DNA of 64,000 bases from Pelagophyceae sp. CCMP2097 (taxonomy: Eukaryota; Sar; Pelagophyceae), in NCBI GenBank assembly GCA_026770575.1, contig MU657177.1:63958-127957 (forward strand), in the 5' to 3' direction. Each line of letters opens with the position of its first letter. Within the stretch, counting starts at the first letter, position 1. Shown here piece by piece: positions 1 through 12,800 of this stretch. A model generated the notes under the pieces. That model was not told where the DNA came from, did no database searches, and was given only the letters and a program-made list of their open reading frames with translations. Position numbers and translations under genes: made by a program.

Positions 1-776
1 GCGAGCGCTTGCGGGTCGAACGTCGCGATCTTCTTTGACGATTCCGCAGCGACCGCCTCGAACAGCGCCGACGCTTCGACGTTGCCAATCTTGGCAATGC
101 CCCAGCACGTATTCGCAAGTCCCCGGCATTTCCACTGTTTCGAATCGTTGATGATGCTCGACGTCGCGCGGTCCACCAACTTTTGCAGGAGCGGCCGGGA
201 TGACTTGTCGATCGAACGGCTGAGTTTTCCGAGGCGATGGAGCGACGTGGCGTAGTTGACGTAGTTGAATTCAACGCCCTTGTCTTCGAAGAGCGAAAGT
301 ATTTCGGCGGCAGTCTCGCTCGCGACGAGCTGCTTGTTGAGGGCGATCGCCGCTACCTTGCCGCCTGGACGTTGGGGCTGGTTTGTGGACGTCGTTGGAG
401 CGGGCGCCTTGTTGGAAGTGGATGCGAGTTGCACTACAATCTTGCGGCCGCCGATCGTCGCGCCGTTCATCGCGCGGCGCGCGGCGTCGCACTCCGCCGC
501 CTCGACGGTCACAAAGGCGAATCCTCGCGACTTGCCCGTCTCGCGGTCGACGGAGACGTGGACGTTGCCCACGGCGCACACGGGCTCAAACGCGCGGCGC
601 ACGTATTCCGCCGTGGCGCCGCTCGGCAGGTTGCGCACGCAGAGGATCGTTCGGGAGAGCTCGGCCCCGCCCCTGCCCTGGCCCTGGGAGAGCTCGAGCG
701 GGCTATAGGCTTCAGCCGGCCCGCGGGCGGCGAAGCGGCGGAGGCGGCCCGCCAGCAGCGTGCGGAGCCGATGCAT
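1..776 (-). CDS. RRM + OPR-like organellar RNA-binding protein (partial, 3' end outside window)
   Basis: A single open frame runs from an ATG at 776 to the left edge. The first ~19 residues (MHRLRTLLAGRLRRFAARG) are Arg/Leu/Ala-rich with no acidic residue, as in a mitochondrial or plastid presequence. Residues ~43-118 form an RNA-recognition motif, with RNP2 as ILCVRNLP and RNP1 as KSRGFAFVTV. After a Pro/Thr linker the protein enters repeats containing ANTCWGIAKIG and ALFEAVAAESSKKIATF. These look like the helical ~38-residue OPR/RAP-type repeats of algal organelle RNA-processing proteins. By family, the likely role is binding organellar transcripts. The RRM is plain; the OPR assignment rests on resemblance. 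The start lies 98 bp from the divergent start at 875, so the two genes probably share a promoter. No intron is visible in the part seen. Confidence 0.8.
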   Translation of the reverse strand, partial: MHRLRTLLAGRLRRFAARGPAEAYSPLELSQGQGRGGAELSRTILCVRNLPSGATAEYVRRAFEPVCAVGNVHVSVDRETGKSRGFAFVTVEAAECDAARRAMNGATIGGRKIVVQLASTSNKAPAPTTSTNQPQRPGGKVAAIALNKQLVASETAAEILSLFEDKGVEFNYVNYATSLHRLGKLSRSIDKSSRPLLQKLVDRATSSIINDSKQWKCRGLANTCWGIAKIGNVEASALFEAVAAESSKKIATFDPQAL

Positions 777-874
777 CGCGCCCTCGTGACTAGTAGGGCC
801 TTCCTTGCCGTGCTTTAGGAAGTCGGAGCCTCTTTCCACGACGTGTTGGTTTCGGCGACGGGTGGGGGTGCATC

Positions 875-3800
875 ATGGCAGACGGGGAGGTCCGGTTTGG
901 CGTCGCGGTCGTTTGGCGTCGCGGTCGTTTGGCGCATTGGCGGCTGGCGCGTGGCCGCGGCGCGGCTCGGGAGCCGGAGTGGCGCATCCTAGATGCGCTG
1001 ACGGCGTTGGATCGACCGAGGCAGGCCCGCGCCGGGCCGCGCGCCGGCGCCGTCGACGCCGCGCTCGACGCCGCCCACGACTCGGCCGAAGACGTATCCT
1101 TCGACGTCGTCTTCCTGCTCAAATGCTTCTTCAGACTCCTGGCCACGGTGAAAAACCAGCGCCCAAAGGCCTCTTTTCCGCGCCGCGCCGCGACGCCCTT
1201 TCAGAGACCCTCTTCGACGCCCGTCGAACCACGCCTTATCAGGCGCGCTCGGCGGGCTGCGCACCCGGCCTGCTTCGCGTCGTCCGCGGCGTGCCGCTCG
1301 TTTTGCGGCACATGCCGCCCCTGGCGCTCGCATCCCGCGCGGACGGCGACGACTCCGACTCCGACGAGGGCGGCCCGGTTGCGCCGGCGCCGCGAACGCT
1401 GATGCTGGGGGTGGTGGACGCGGTGACGGAGACGATTGCAGAGATGATGCGCGACAAAGAAGGACTTAAAAAAGACTTTTCGCCGCAGGTGCGTTGCCGC
1501 ATGCAGACTAAGGCCACGCGTCGATGCGTCATTGTAGGAGCGCGCGGCGGTGTACGCCGCGGCGGTGGCCGTTTCCGTGAAGCGCGGCAGGTGCGCGCAG
1601 CTCCTGGCCGTCGCCCAAGAGCTCCTCTGCGAAGGCGCGCGCGGAGGCGACGAAAAGGAAGACGAAGACGAATGCCGACTCGACCTCTTCGTGGAACCGT
1701 ACTTGCGCGAGCTCCGGAGCGCCAAAGCGCCGAGACCATGGTAAGCCGCACGTCGAGTTGGTCGCTGTCGCCGTTTGATTGAATGGTAGGTACCTCAAGG
1801 GCCTCGAGGAGCAAGGCGCGCGGCAGGGCGCGTCGTCGGCGCCGGACGGCGCGCAGGAAGGCGGATGCGCGCGCAAGGGTGCGTCTTGGGTCCGTCGATG
1901 AGTGGGCATGTATTTCGCCTTTGCGGGGACGTTTCCCGAAGACGTCGTCGCACGAGGCCAAAGCGGACGTAGGCTGGTTGATGACGTGCGGCCGCGCGGC
2001 GCACGGCGAGCTGTGCCACGGCGCGCTGAGCGAGTGCAGGGCGAGGCCTGCGCTGGTCGAGGCGCTGAGGGACGTCGAGCTTGGAAACGTTTCGGCAAAC
2101 TCCACCCACGTCATCGCAGTCACCGCAGCCGGCGGCGTCATCGTCTGGGGCGAGGCCTCGGACGAAACCCCGATGCAGCACGACGAGGTGCGGCCCTCGC
2201 AAAAGCAAAGGCAAAGGCGCCAGGCAAGCTTTTCTCTAGGAGCTGCCGAGTGAGTCGCGATTCGTGACGCCGGCGAACCAGCGCGGCGCATGGCCGCGCG
2301 TCGTTGCGCCGAGATGCTTCGGCGACGTCCGCGCCGGCGCAACGTACGGACAACGTTTGTTCGAGAGGGCGTCGAGACCGGGGCGGGGGGGGCGAAAACC
2401 GGGGGCGCTCTCCGTTTGGCCTCTCAACCAGGGCCCTCCGAAGCCCGATACTGATGCTGGGTCGCAGACCGGGTGGCTCTCCATGTGGGCCTCTCGACGT
2501 CGCTTGTGTGCGGCTCGGTCAAAAGGACCCCCAAGGATTTCGGTCGACGAGGCCAGTGGATGATATTTCACGCCACTGTTTCCGGTCGGGCCTCGGCGAG
2601 AGATGGTGCACGACTGTCGAGGTGCACGAGCGCTCGTCTGCAGGTGCGCGCTGCTTGGGTGGCTTGCGGCTTGGGCCACGTCCTCGTCTTGCTCGAAGAC
2701 GGCGCCGTCTTCGCTTGGGGCGACGGCGCGCACGGCCGCCTCGGCCTCGGCGGACTCGAGAGCCGCGCGACGCCCGCAAAGGTCCTTGGGATTGCGAAGA
2801 TTGCAAGCGTCGGCTGCGGCGCTGCCCATTCGCTCGCAGTCTCCGAGTCGGGCGCAGGCTTCGCCTGGGGCAAAAACGCACAAGGACAGTGCGGCAACGG
2901 CTCGCAGGAAGACGTCTTCAAACCGTGCGTCGAAGACGGCGCTGCCTCGAGTCGAGAGGCCCGGCAGGCGCAAAAATTGACGAGGCTGCGTCGAGTCGAG
3001 AGGCTCGGCCATCGACGACGGGGCTGCGGAGAGAGAGCCCCCCTCGACGTTTCCCAACTAGGACGCAGCTCTCTGGCGTGGCCAAGCCGCTCTCTCAGCT
3101 CGTCGGCGGCTGGGAGCATACTCTGGCTCGAAGGCGCGATGGGCGCGTCCTCTCGTTCGGGAGCGGTTACAGAGATGCCAGGCGCGGGGCCGTGCCGCCC
3201 GTCCTCGGGCACGGGGGCACGGAGAGGTGCGTGGTGGCGAAAGTTGTGGCTGGGTTGGGCGGGGTCGTGCACATTGCATGTGGGTGGGATCACTCTATGG
3301 CAGTCGACTCAAGCGGCTGTTTATACACGTGGGGCGCCGGAGGCCACGGCAAGCTCGGCCACGGCGACGAGGCCTCGAGGGACGTCCCCACGAAAGTGCG
3401 CGGGCTTTACGACGTGGCGGTTGCCTGCGGCGGGTGCCAACATTCTGTGGCAATCGACGCTCGGGGAGACGTCTGGTCCTGGGGCGACGCAGAAGGTGGG
3501 CGATTGGGCCTCGAGCGGCCGCTCGAAAGCGACGGCCTCGACGCGTCGCTCCGCGGCGCGGCCGCAGCCGAGCTGCGGCCTCGCAGGCTCGAGTCGCTGG
3601 CTTACGCGCACGTGCGAGCCACAGCCGTCGCCGTGGGAGACAAGTACACTATGGTCCTCGTGCGGTCAAAAGACGAGGTCGACGACGAAGTCCGAGAGGC
3701 GAAATCATCCGGAGCGGCGGTGCTGCAGTGCGGCTCTGAAGACTCGGCCGAGGGCGGCTCTTGGAGGGCCCAGAGCGGCGCGTTCGCCACGGCGCTCCGA

Positions 3801-6800
3801 GCGGCCGTCGACGCCGCCCCTCTTTCCGAGGACGGCGACGGTGCCGCGACGTCGCCGTGGCAGTGCGCTTTGTCGCTTTTAGGCCATATGGAGAGATTCG
3901 CGTCCGCCTACGTCCCGCTCAACGTCCAAAGTTCATCACCCGACCAACTCGTCCAGAACGACCTCCGCCGCCTCGAGCTCGAGGCGGCGCTCCTCTCCGA
4001 CGCCGCCGGCGTCTCCAGGGCCGACGGTCCAAACGACGCGGCAGGGTTGCAAAACCCAAAGGGGGTGTCGAGCGTCGAGCTTGCCACGTACAAACGGGCC
4101 TGGGCGCGGACTTTGGCGTGGCCGTACGCGCTCGAGGCGTCGCGCGAGGCTTTGCGGACGTTGGCCGCTTTGGTGGATCGGTTTTCTGGAGACGTCGTTT
4201 CGCCGCTGTTGCGGGGCGCATCGGGAAACGACGCCAGGCTGAGGAAGTTCGCCGTGCTCTTCTTCTCGCTCGGGGTCCTGCGCGCGAACGTGTATTGGCT
4301 CGTGATGAGGACGGCCACGCACAGAGGCATCTCCGCCGCCGGCGTTTCGGAAGACGACTGGGCGGTGCTCAACGGCGCGCAAGGCGCTTCGTACGAGTCG
4401 CCCCTTGGCGCTTCCCAAGAAGGTCGACCGGCAATGGAAGCGCGCGGGCCGGAATTCGAGCCAGAGGCCTGCGAAGAGAAGAGGTGCGACGAGTCCTGGG
4501 GTTCTCGGGGTTCTCGGGGCAGCCGAACTAGACTGGACGACGACGAAGTGGTCCAGGACGAGGTTCAGAGGACGATATGGAACTCGCTCATCCCCGAGGC
4601 GGCCTTTTCAGACTCCATCGCAAAGGTCCACGCAGTGCTGCTCAACGTGCTCTCAAACGCCTCGTCGGCCGCGGTGGAACACGACTCGGCGAAGATCGTC
4701 GAGGGCCTCGTTTTGGATATTATGAGCCTCGGCTTTCCCATCTTTTACCCGTCTTGGACCTCGAGATTGGACCTCGTCGTCTCCGTCGCCAACGACAACC
4801 CCGGCAACAAGCGCCTCGTCTCCGCGCTCGCGGACCAACTCTGCGGCGATGACGTTTTGTCCGGTCTTATTGCCGCAATCTTTTCCTGCCACGACGACGA
4901 CGTCACGGCCTCCAAGAAGCGGTCAGACTCGACGGGTTCTAACGAGTCTCCCGCAAAGGTGATGCGGCCCGACGACCTCGGGCGGCTCATGCAGCAGCTC
5001 GTGCGACGCGCCTTGATCGAGGGCGCGTCGCCGGCGCTGCGGCTCATCCTTTCTCTGCAAGGCCACGTCCTCTCGCTCTGGGCCGACTCCGAGGCGCACG
5101 CGACCGCGCAAGCCGCCGTGGAGCGCGTCGCCGTCGGGCACGCAAAGAGCGTCTTTGCGGAAGCTTGCAAGTGCCTGGAGACGGCGGCGGAGCCGAATTC
5201 AGTCGCGTTGACTCTCGTGCCCGCTCTGTGCGCCTCTCTCTACGTCGTCGGCGCTTCGCCGAAGCGCGCCTTTGGCGCCGCGCAGAAGCTGCTGCCGCAG
5301 ATGCTTCATTTGTTCAAAAAAGTCGACGCGGCAAACCTCGTAGGCGACGCTTTGGCGGCACTGGAATGGGGCCTCGCTCGAGCCGTTTCACGCTTCACGG
5401 CGGCGGTGATCGACCACGCCGACGAAGATGCGAAGTGCGCCGCGGCGTGGCTCGACTCGTCGAGACTCTTCGAAGCAGACTTTTTCATTCAGGACGGGCC
5501 TCCGGAATCAGACGCCCTTTGGACCTCTTTGGACCTCGCCCTCGCACAGTGGCTCGGCCCCGCGCAGCCGGGCCCCGCGCAGCCGGGCCCCGCGCAGCCG
5601 GGCCCCGCGCAGCCGGCGGAACAACGATTGGGACGGCGGCCGGCGGCTTGGTCGCACGCGGCCGGCACCGAAGAAGAAGTCGAATTCATCCGCGACCTCG
5701 TCGAGGGCCGGCCGAATTCGCCCGCCTTGTCGCTCGACGCCCGGATGGCGATCGAGGCGGCAGAGGGCGCGCATTGCGCGGAGGGGGGTTCCGACGAAGA
5801 GCCGTGGCAGAAATCAGTGGCCCACGTCCGCCGCGCCTTTGTCGCCGCGCTGCTCCGCTGCAACGGTCTTTCGCCAGACGCCGTTTTGGCCGCGCAGGGT
5901 GCGGGGTTGGACAACCCAAAGCTCTTGGCCGTCTGGCGCGCGGCGCACCACGGTCTCTCAGCTACGAGGCTCCGGCAGGCCTTGGAGCTTGCCCACGGCA
6001 GCGCGCGCAAGCCCTTGGCCGCCGAGGCGGCGCGGCGCGCCGGGAGGAACGTTTTACTGCTTTTGAGCGGCTGCAACTTGACATCGTTCGACGTGCGGTT
6101 CGAAGTTGCCCTCGTCGCTCCTGCGCCACCGCCGGCGGAGGAGCGGCTGCGGGATTGGAAAAGAAAAAACCCAGAGGCCAAGTGGGCCGAAGTGACCGAC
6201 CTTGTGAACACGCTTGACGCATGGCGCCAAGCCGCGTCAAAGTCCGAGCGGCCGCTGGACGCCAAACTCGTCAAGCTGTTGGAGTCGCCGACGGCGGCCG
6301 TCTCCGACGTGGTCGACGCGCTCGTCGGCAACGACGGCGGTGATGATGACGGCCCTCTTGCCCTTTCCGAGTTGGCGCGGTTTTTGATGCGGGGCGCGGA
6401 CGTCGCCGCGACGACGGCGGCAATGGCATCGCGGTCGCTTTCGGCGCGGCGGCGGCGGCTGGGGTTCGATGTCTTGCACCATTTATTTTCGACGGTGCGG
6501 TCTGAAAGGGCGACGAGGTGCGTCGTGGAAGTTTTGTGCGCGAGGCATACGCTCGGCGTGCGACCGGTGCTGAGGCACCATTTAGACGGCCTGCGAGGGG
6601 CCTGGCCGGCGGATATCGAGTCTGCGCGTTTCGCGTTCCAGGGTCTGTTTGGGTGCGTTTCGACGCTTTTAGAAAACGCGGCAGGGCCGGCGGACCAGCT
6701 GGTGCTCCTCGAAGCCATTTCGGCTGTTTTTATCATAAAGTTGGACCTCGCGAAAACGGACGCGCACCTCCGCGGCGTGGTCCATCGAGTCGCCAAGACG

Positions 6801-9800
6801 AGCGCGGCGCTTTTACGAGGCACGGGCGACGTCGTCGACGTCTCTGAGGACTTCGTGGTCCGCGACTGCGCCTCGGGCGCCTGCTGGAGGTCGCTCAAGC
6901 ACATGTGCGAGTCAAACGACGCGCGCGAGGCGCACGCAGACGCCTCGGACGAAATTACGACGCGCGAGCGCGTGCACCGCGCGGCGTGGCGCGTCTTGGC
7001 CGCTCTGGCCGTGCAGATGGCAAGGCGCGGGGCCGGGCCCGTGGACGCCTCTGAGCTTGCTCAGAGCTCGGCGGCGTGCGAGGCGGCCTTCGAGTCCGTC
7101 GTCTTGGACGAGCTCTTTTCCGAGTCGGGCCGCGTGCGCCATTCGCTCAGCGGGCTCGTGGGGCTTCAGCGTCAGTTCTCCAGAGTCCATAAATCGACGA
7201 GAGCGACGTTTCTCTTCGGCGGCCTCCTCCCTCTCGGCTCCGCCGGTCCGACGGTGAGACTCGAGGAATCGCCGTTGGAGGATTATTCGATTTCGTTTTG
7301 GCTGTGGCTCAAATCGTCCCTCGTCAGTGCGAAAGACGACGTTGCCAAAGACGACGGGGCATTTTTCAGCGTCGTTTCGCATCTCGGCGTGCGGCGCAGA
7401 TTCGACGTTGAAGCGGTCTGGGAGCTGGTGGTGCGGAGCGATGATTCTGCTTTGGCAGAGGAGAATTCGGTCCGGCTCTCGACGGGTCGCTGGGTCCATA
7501 TTTGCCAGTGCCATTCATCGACTCACACCGAGACGTTCGTCGACGCCGACCTCGTCTCGAGGTGCATCGCGTCGAGTGCCGCCCCGCCGAGGGACGTCCG
7601 CATCGGGGGAGCGGTGGCGAGCATCGGGGGAGCGGCGGCGAAGAAGCCGAGATCCGAGACCAAGAACAACGATTCGGATGCCCATCGCGAGGTCGATTGC
7701 CATCGCGACGTCGAAGAACGCGCCTCGGCCGGCTTCTTCGCCGACGTGGCCTTCCACTCGACGGGCGTCTCGAAGAGGTCGGATCTCATCTCCCTCGTCG
7801 AGTGCCGCGTCTCGGGCGTCCGGGCGGCGAGGCACACTCTGGCTGCAGAATATAGCGGCAACATCGTCCAACTCCTCGCCAAACTCGCGGAGACGCCGCT
7901 CGGGGCCGCCAAGCTCGCCGCGGGGGTCCGGGCCAGCGCCGTTGAGAAACCCGCAACGACGTGCGAAGAAAGAGTCGTAGGCGAATTGAATGCCAACAAG
8001 GCTCGATGGAAGATCCGAGGCGCATGTCTGCGAAGGCGGCATCACGCCGTACCCTAGGCGTGGCCCCTCTCGCTGGCCAAGCTTTTAGCCGTCTCGGGCG
8101 GAACGGCGCAGACGGCGATACTCCGCCTCCTCCGCCAGCTCGCGGCGCCGGACCGCGCCCCGGACTTTATCGCCTCGTTTCACAGCGTGGAGCAAGCGGC
8201 GGGAGTGGAGACGTTTGCGGTCGGGAGCGGCGCTTCTATCGCCTCTCGCAAGAGGAACGCGGCGGCGGCGGCGGTCGTGGACCTGCTCTGCGACCTTTTA
8301 TGCCAGGGGCACTTCGCAACGGCGCACACACCGCCGCTCTCCATGTATTCTTCGACGTTTGCCTCGAAGGACGCGGCCACCGCCGCTCTGCTGAGGAGGT
8401 CGGCGCAGTTGCGGTTTGAAGGCGCGCAGTTGCGGTTTGAAGGCTTCCAAGCGGGGGCGTCCGGTGGTTTGAGAGTGGGCGCGTCTGGTTCTTCAGAAGT
8501 GGTTTCTTTTGGTGCCGCCGACGACGAATCTTTCATGATCTCGTCCGCCTCGCGCCGAAGAAGAACGGTGGACGTCGACGCCGAGACGTTGACGTGCGAA
8601 ATCGTCCTCCTGCTGCGTTCCTTCATGGCGTCGAGAATATGGCGCGAGGCCATCCAAAAAAGGTTCTCGAATGCCATCGCCGGCTTCGTCGAGGAAGAGG
8701 CGACGTTTGACGATTTGAATCTCGCATTCGGCGACGACGCCGCCGAAACGTCGAGCGATGCAGTACCACGAGTCAACGACGCTGCAAGGAAGAAACAGAG
8801 AAACGTTCGAGTCGCTTTAGGCGCCGTCTTGGCGGCGGTGGACGTCCTCGGAGGTCAGGCCCAAGGTGCGAGAGACGGCGGTCTCTGTATCGTGCCGGCG
8901 GGGCTGTACGCAGTCGTCGGAGACGTGCAGTACAGAACGTGCCGCGCTTCCAGAGGCGTCGTCGTCTGCGCTTCGGAGGAGTACAACCACGCATTTGTCT
9001 CCGTCTTGGAGGACGACTGCGGCGCCGTGACGTGGTCCTCTCTCTCTGGTGGATTGTCGACTGAGTCTCCCGCGAGGACGGCGCTGCCGAGAGGGCTGGC
9101 CTTTGTGTTGCCCCTCCGGGATGTCCTCTGCTCAGCCGACGTCGAAGAGCCGATATTTGGGCCCATGTCTTCCCACGGGTTTCTAACGCACCTTGGTCGA
9201 ATCATCGCTTCAAGTCCACCACCCTTCGACCAAGACGAGTGTTCAGAGGACGAGTTGGCGCCCCACAACGGCAAGGCCGGGTCTTTGTCCAGCCTGATCC
9301 GAGCGCACGTGCGGTGCCGAGCGGTGAAGATGATGGCAGCGCAGTCGAAATTTGCGCCAGTTTCAAGGGCGATTCTGGCGAGCGATCTCTTCGACGACTT
9401 GGTCGAATTGGCCGTCACGGACGTCGGTTCGGTCTGCTCGAGGCTCCTCGGGCGCCACGCCGAAAACGTGGAGACTGGGGTGATCCACCGACTTGTTTTG
9501 CACTTGGAAAAGGGCGACGCCGACGTGTTCGATCTAGAAAGATTAGCGACCGCGTCCTGGCGCCGCGCCTCTGCCATCCTGTCTTCGAACGCGCTGCACC
9601 GCAAAAGTGGCTCGGAGTCGGACGAAGCCTCGTGGAAAGCGCCGTGGGACAAAGCCGCGCCCCAAAACCACGTGGCGGAGAAGCGCCTCGTCGCCTTTGC
9701 GGGCGAGATGGCCCTCGACGGCGCCAGGGCGTGTGCGATGCGCCACTTCCCGACGCTCAAGTTTGAAGGCGTCTCTCTGAACGACGACTGCGCGGGGCGA

Positions 9801-12800
9801 TGGTACTACGAGGTCGTTCTCTTAACTGACGGCCTGATGCAGGTCGGCTGGGCCGACTCGGATTTCGCCTGCGAGCCGGTCCGAGGGCAAGGTGTGGGGG
9901 ACCATACTTCATCGTGGGCCTGGGACGGATTCCGGATGAAGAGGCAAGTGCGCCTTCGAGGTGCCAAATAAGGTGCAAATTGCAAAAATTAGGTGGAACA
10001 TCTCCTCCGCGCCCTACGGCGAAAGGTGGGCCACGGGGGACGTCGTCGGCGTCTTGTTAGACTGCGACAAGCGCGAAATGCGCTATTTCCTCAACGGCTG
10101 CGACTTGGGCGTCGCCTTTCGGGGGTTCCGCGCCAAAGGCCTATTCCCCGCCGCGTCTCTCAACGTCGGCCAAGCAGCGCACTTGAACTTCGGCACGGCG
10201 CCGTTCCTGCGCCGAGGCCGCGTCGAATTTGACTCGCGGGAAGCATCGCCCCTCGTGTTTGCCACGCTCTTCATCCCCAATCTAGGCACCCGCCCACCCT
10301 CGAACAGACGGACCACCTCGGTTTCTCCGCCGTCCTATACGCCCCGCCCGTGCGCGGCGTTCGCGGCGGGTCTTCGAACTCTTCAACGACGACTGAAGTT
10401 GGGAGGGTTTCTTCAGCGCGGAGGTCGGCTTTGGCGGCGGCCGACGCACTCACTGGAGACGCGGCACTGCAGCGCGCGGCGTACGCAGCCGTCGACGAAG
10501 AGTACAAGCGCGCCGCCGACGACGACGACTTGGTGGCCGAGCTGGAGCTGCGGCAGTGCGTGCGGGGCAACCCGGAGTGAAAAACACGAACCGGCGGGGA
10601 TGCGACGACGGGGAAAGCGGGGAAGCCATGCGACTGACGGGTGTGATGGCATGCCTTTGACCAGAGTAGGGAACCCCGCCCTTAGGCCAGAATAGGAACG
10701 ACGCATCTTTGGTCGAGGATGACGCATTTGCTCTAGGCAAGCACTCATCGAAAACCTCGTCGGGATGGGGTTCCCCGTGGACTGGGCCATCCGCGCCGCC
10801 GAGCACTGCGACGTCACGCTGAACGAGTCTCTCGCCATTGCGTGGATCATAGAGAGGATGTCCGACGAGACTGCCCAGAACGAAGAGGGCTTTGGTGCGT
10901 TTGCCCGGCTTTGTCACCGTCTCGGAATTCCTCCTATTGTAGTCCCAAAAAGTCCATTCCTCCACTTTGCACAAAGTCCATTCCCCCCCCGCGCTCTCCA
11001 ACCCGCGCTCCCGCAGGCGCGGGCGGCTACGGGGACGCGGACGATTATGGGGACGACGGCGACGACGCCGCGGACCTGCGCGTTGCGGAGTCTCGGGACG
11101 GGGCGCCGGGTTACGGGGGTCGGGTGCTGGATGACTATTACAACAGAGGCACAACCGCTCTTTCCGAGGACAAAGTCGACGTCTCCGCGGCGTTGAGAGG
11201 CGACGAAGAAGGTGAAGAGTCATCAGGGCAGGTGGATCTGGACGGCAAGAGACGAAGTGCGGTCGAATATGATTTTGAAGGTGATTCGTTGTCGACGTTC
11301 GATTCATTGTACGCCGCCATCGCGCTGCCCCGCCTTTCTTTGGCGCCGTTGGTCGAACAGCGCGCGCAGGCGCCGCGGCACGCTGGTTTGTCGAACAATG
11401 ATGACGCCTCTTTTTGTGCGGAAGACGCTGCTGGCCCCGCGGACGCCGCAACCGCGCCGAGGCTGGCCACGTCCTGGACCGAGGCGGACGGTGCTGCCGG
11501 CGTTACTGCGGGTGGTGCCTCGGCGGGAGATGCCTCCGTCGATTATTCTGAGCTCCCCGCGTCGGCGCGACGGCCGACGGCGCTCGAGGCACTCGGGACG
11601 AACGCAAGCGACGATGAAATTGTCGTCGTTTGTTTCTTGGCGGAAGCGGCGCTGGCCGTACTGTGGGCGCGGTCCGCGTGCGTCAACGTGCTCCACCACG
11701 CCGCTTCGACTGAGAGTTTTCCGGCCAACGTATCACAGGCGGAGTCGCAGACTTTAAATTTGGTTTCGCTGCTGCGGCTCACCGTCGTCCTAGGAGACTC
11801 GGTCAAATCCATCGGCCACGAGGCGCGCGCGCTGGCGACGCCGGCCCAATGGCACGCTTTACTGGACGCGCCCGGGGTGTTGGTCAGCCGCGGCCGGCCT
11901 TCAATGCTGGCGCCGGCTTTTCGAGCGAGGACGTCTTTAGATCCTTCGGTGACAGTCGAGGCCCAATTCGGTGAGATGCTCGGCCTCGGCAACCTCGATG
12001 CGGTGAAGATGGTGCGGGCGGTTCTGGAGAAAGTCGAGGGGCCGCTCTTGGAAGCGCTCCTTGAAACCGCGATGATCGATTTCGATCGGGCACGGCACCG
12101 CGACCACAATGCCGCGCGGTGGTGCGGAAACGCCGACGCTCGGACGGATGCGGATGCGCTTGGGGCGAAACGGCCCAACGTGGCTTGGGCGGCGGCGGTG
12201 CTGACGGCGCTCATGGCGCGGGCCGAAGTAGTCGCTTCCGAGGAGGACGACGACAACGAGAGCGAGGGCGAGACGCCCGCGGAGCACGAGACGCCCGCGC
12301 CGCTGCGAAGAGAAGGGTCCCAAGTCGTGCTGCGTGTGTTCTCGCCAGGGCTGCTCGGGACGCTTTTAAACGCTTCTGCTTCGCCAAACCTGCACTTAAA
12401 GCGCCTTTCCCTCGACCTCGCCAGCCGCGTTTTACGTTTCGCCAGACTGCACGCCCGCCGCAAGATGACGGCATCGGTGGTGTCGCCTGCTGCAAAGCAC
12501 CGGCTCCGGGGCCTTTTACGCGCGGCCTCGCCCCGACTCCACGACGGAGCAGCGCGCTCGGCCCCGCACTCGCCCGACGTCGTCGCGTTATTTTCGACGT
12601 GCCTCGAGTGGAGGGCTTTGGAAGTTGACCTTGCCTTTGCGGATGATGGACCTCAGCAAGTGGACGTTTTGGCCTCTGAGGGCAAGGCAGAGTATCAACT
12701 CACTCTCGAAGATGTCTCTTCAGACTGTATCGCCGTCTCCTGGGGCGGCTGGGACTACACCGAGGCGCCGCCGCGCGCCGTTGCGGCGAAAGAGACGGCC

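Noticed and set aside
5489..6904. 471-codon open frame on the minus strand
   Set aside because: It is antisense to the long HERC-like exon, which has clear helical coding sequence on the plus strand. The antisense frame is Ser/Arg/Ala-rich with no domain and is explained by GC-rich third positions.
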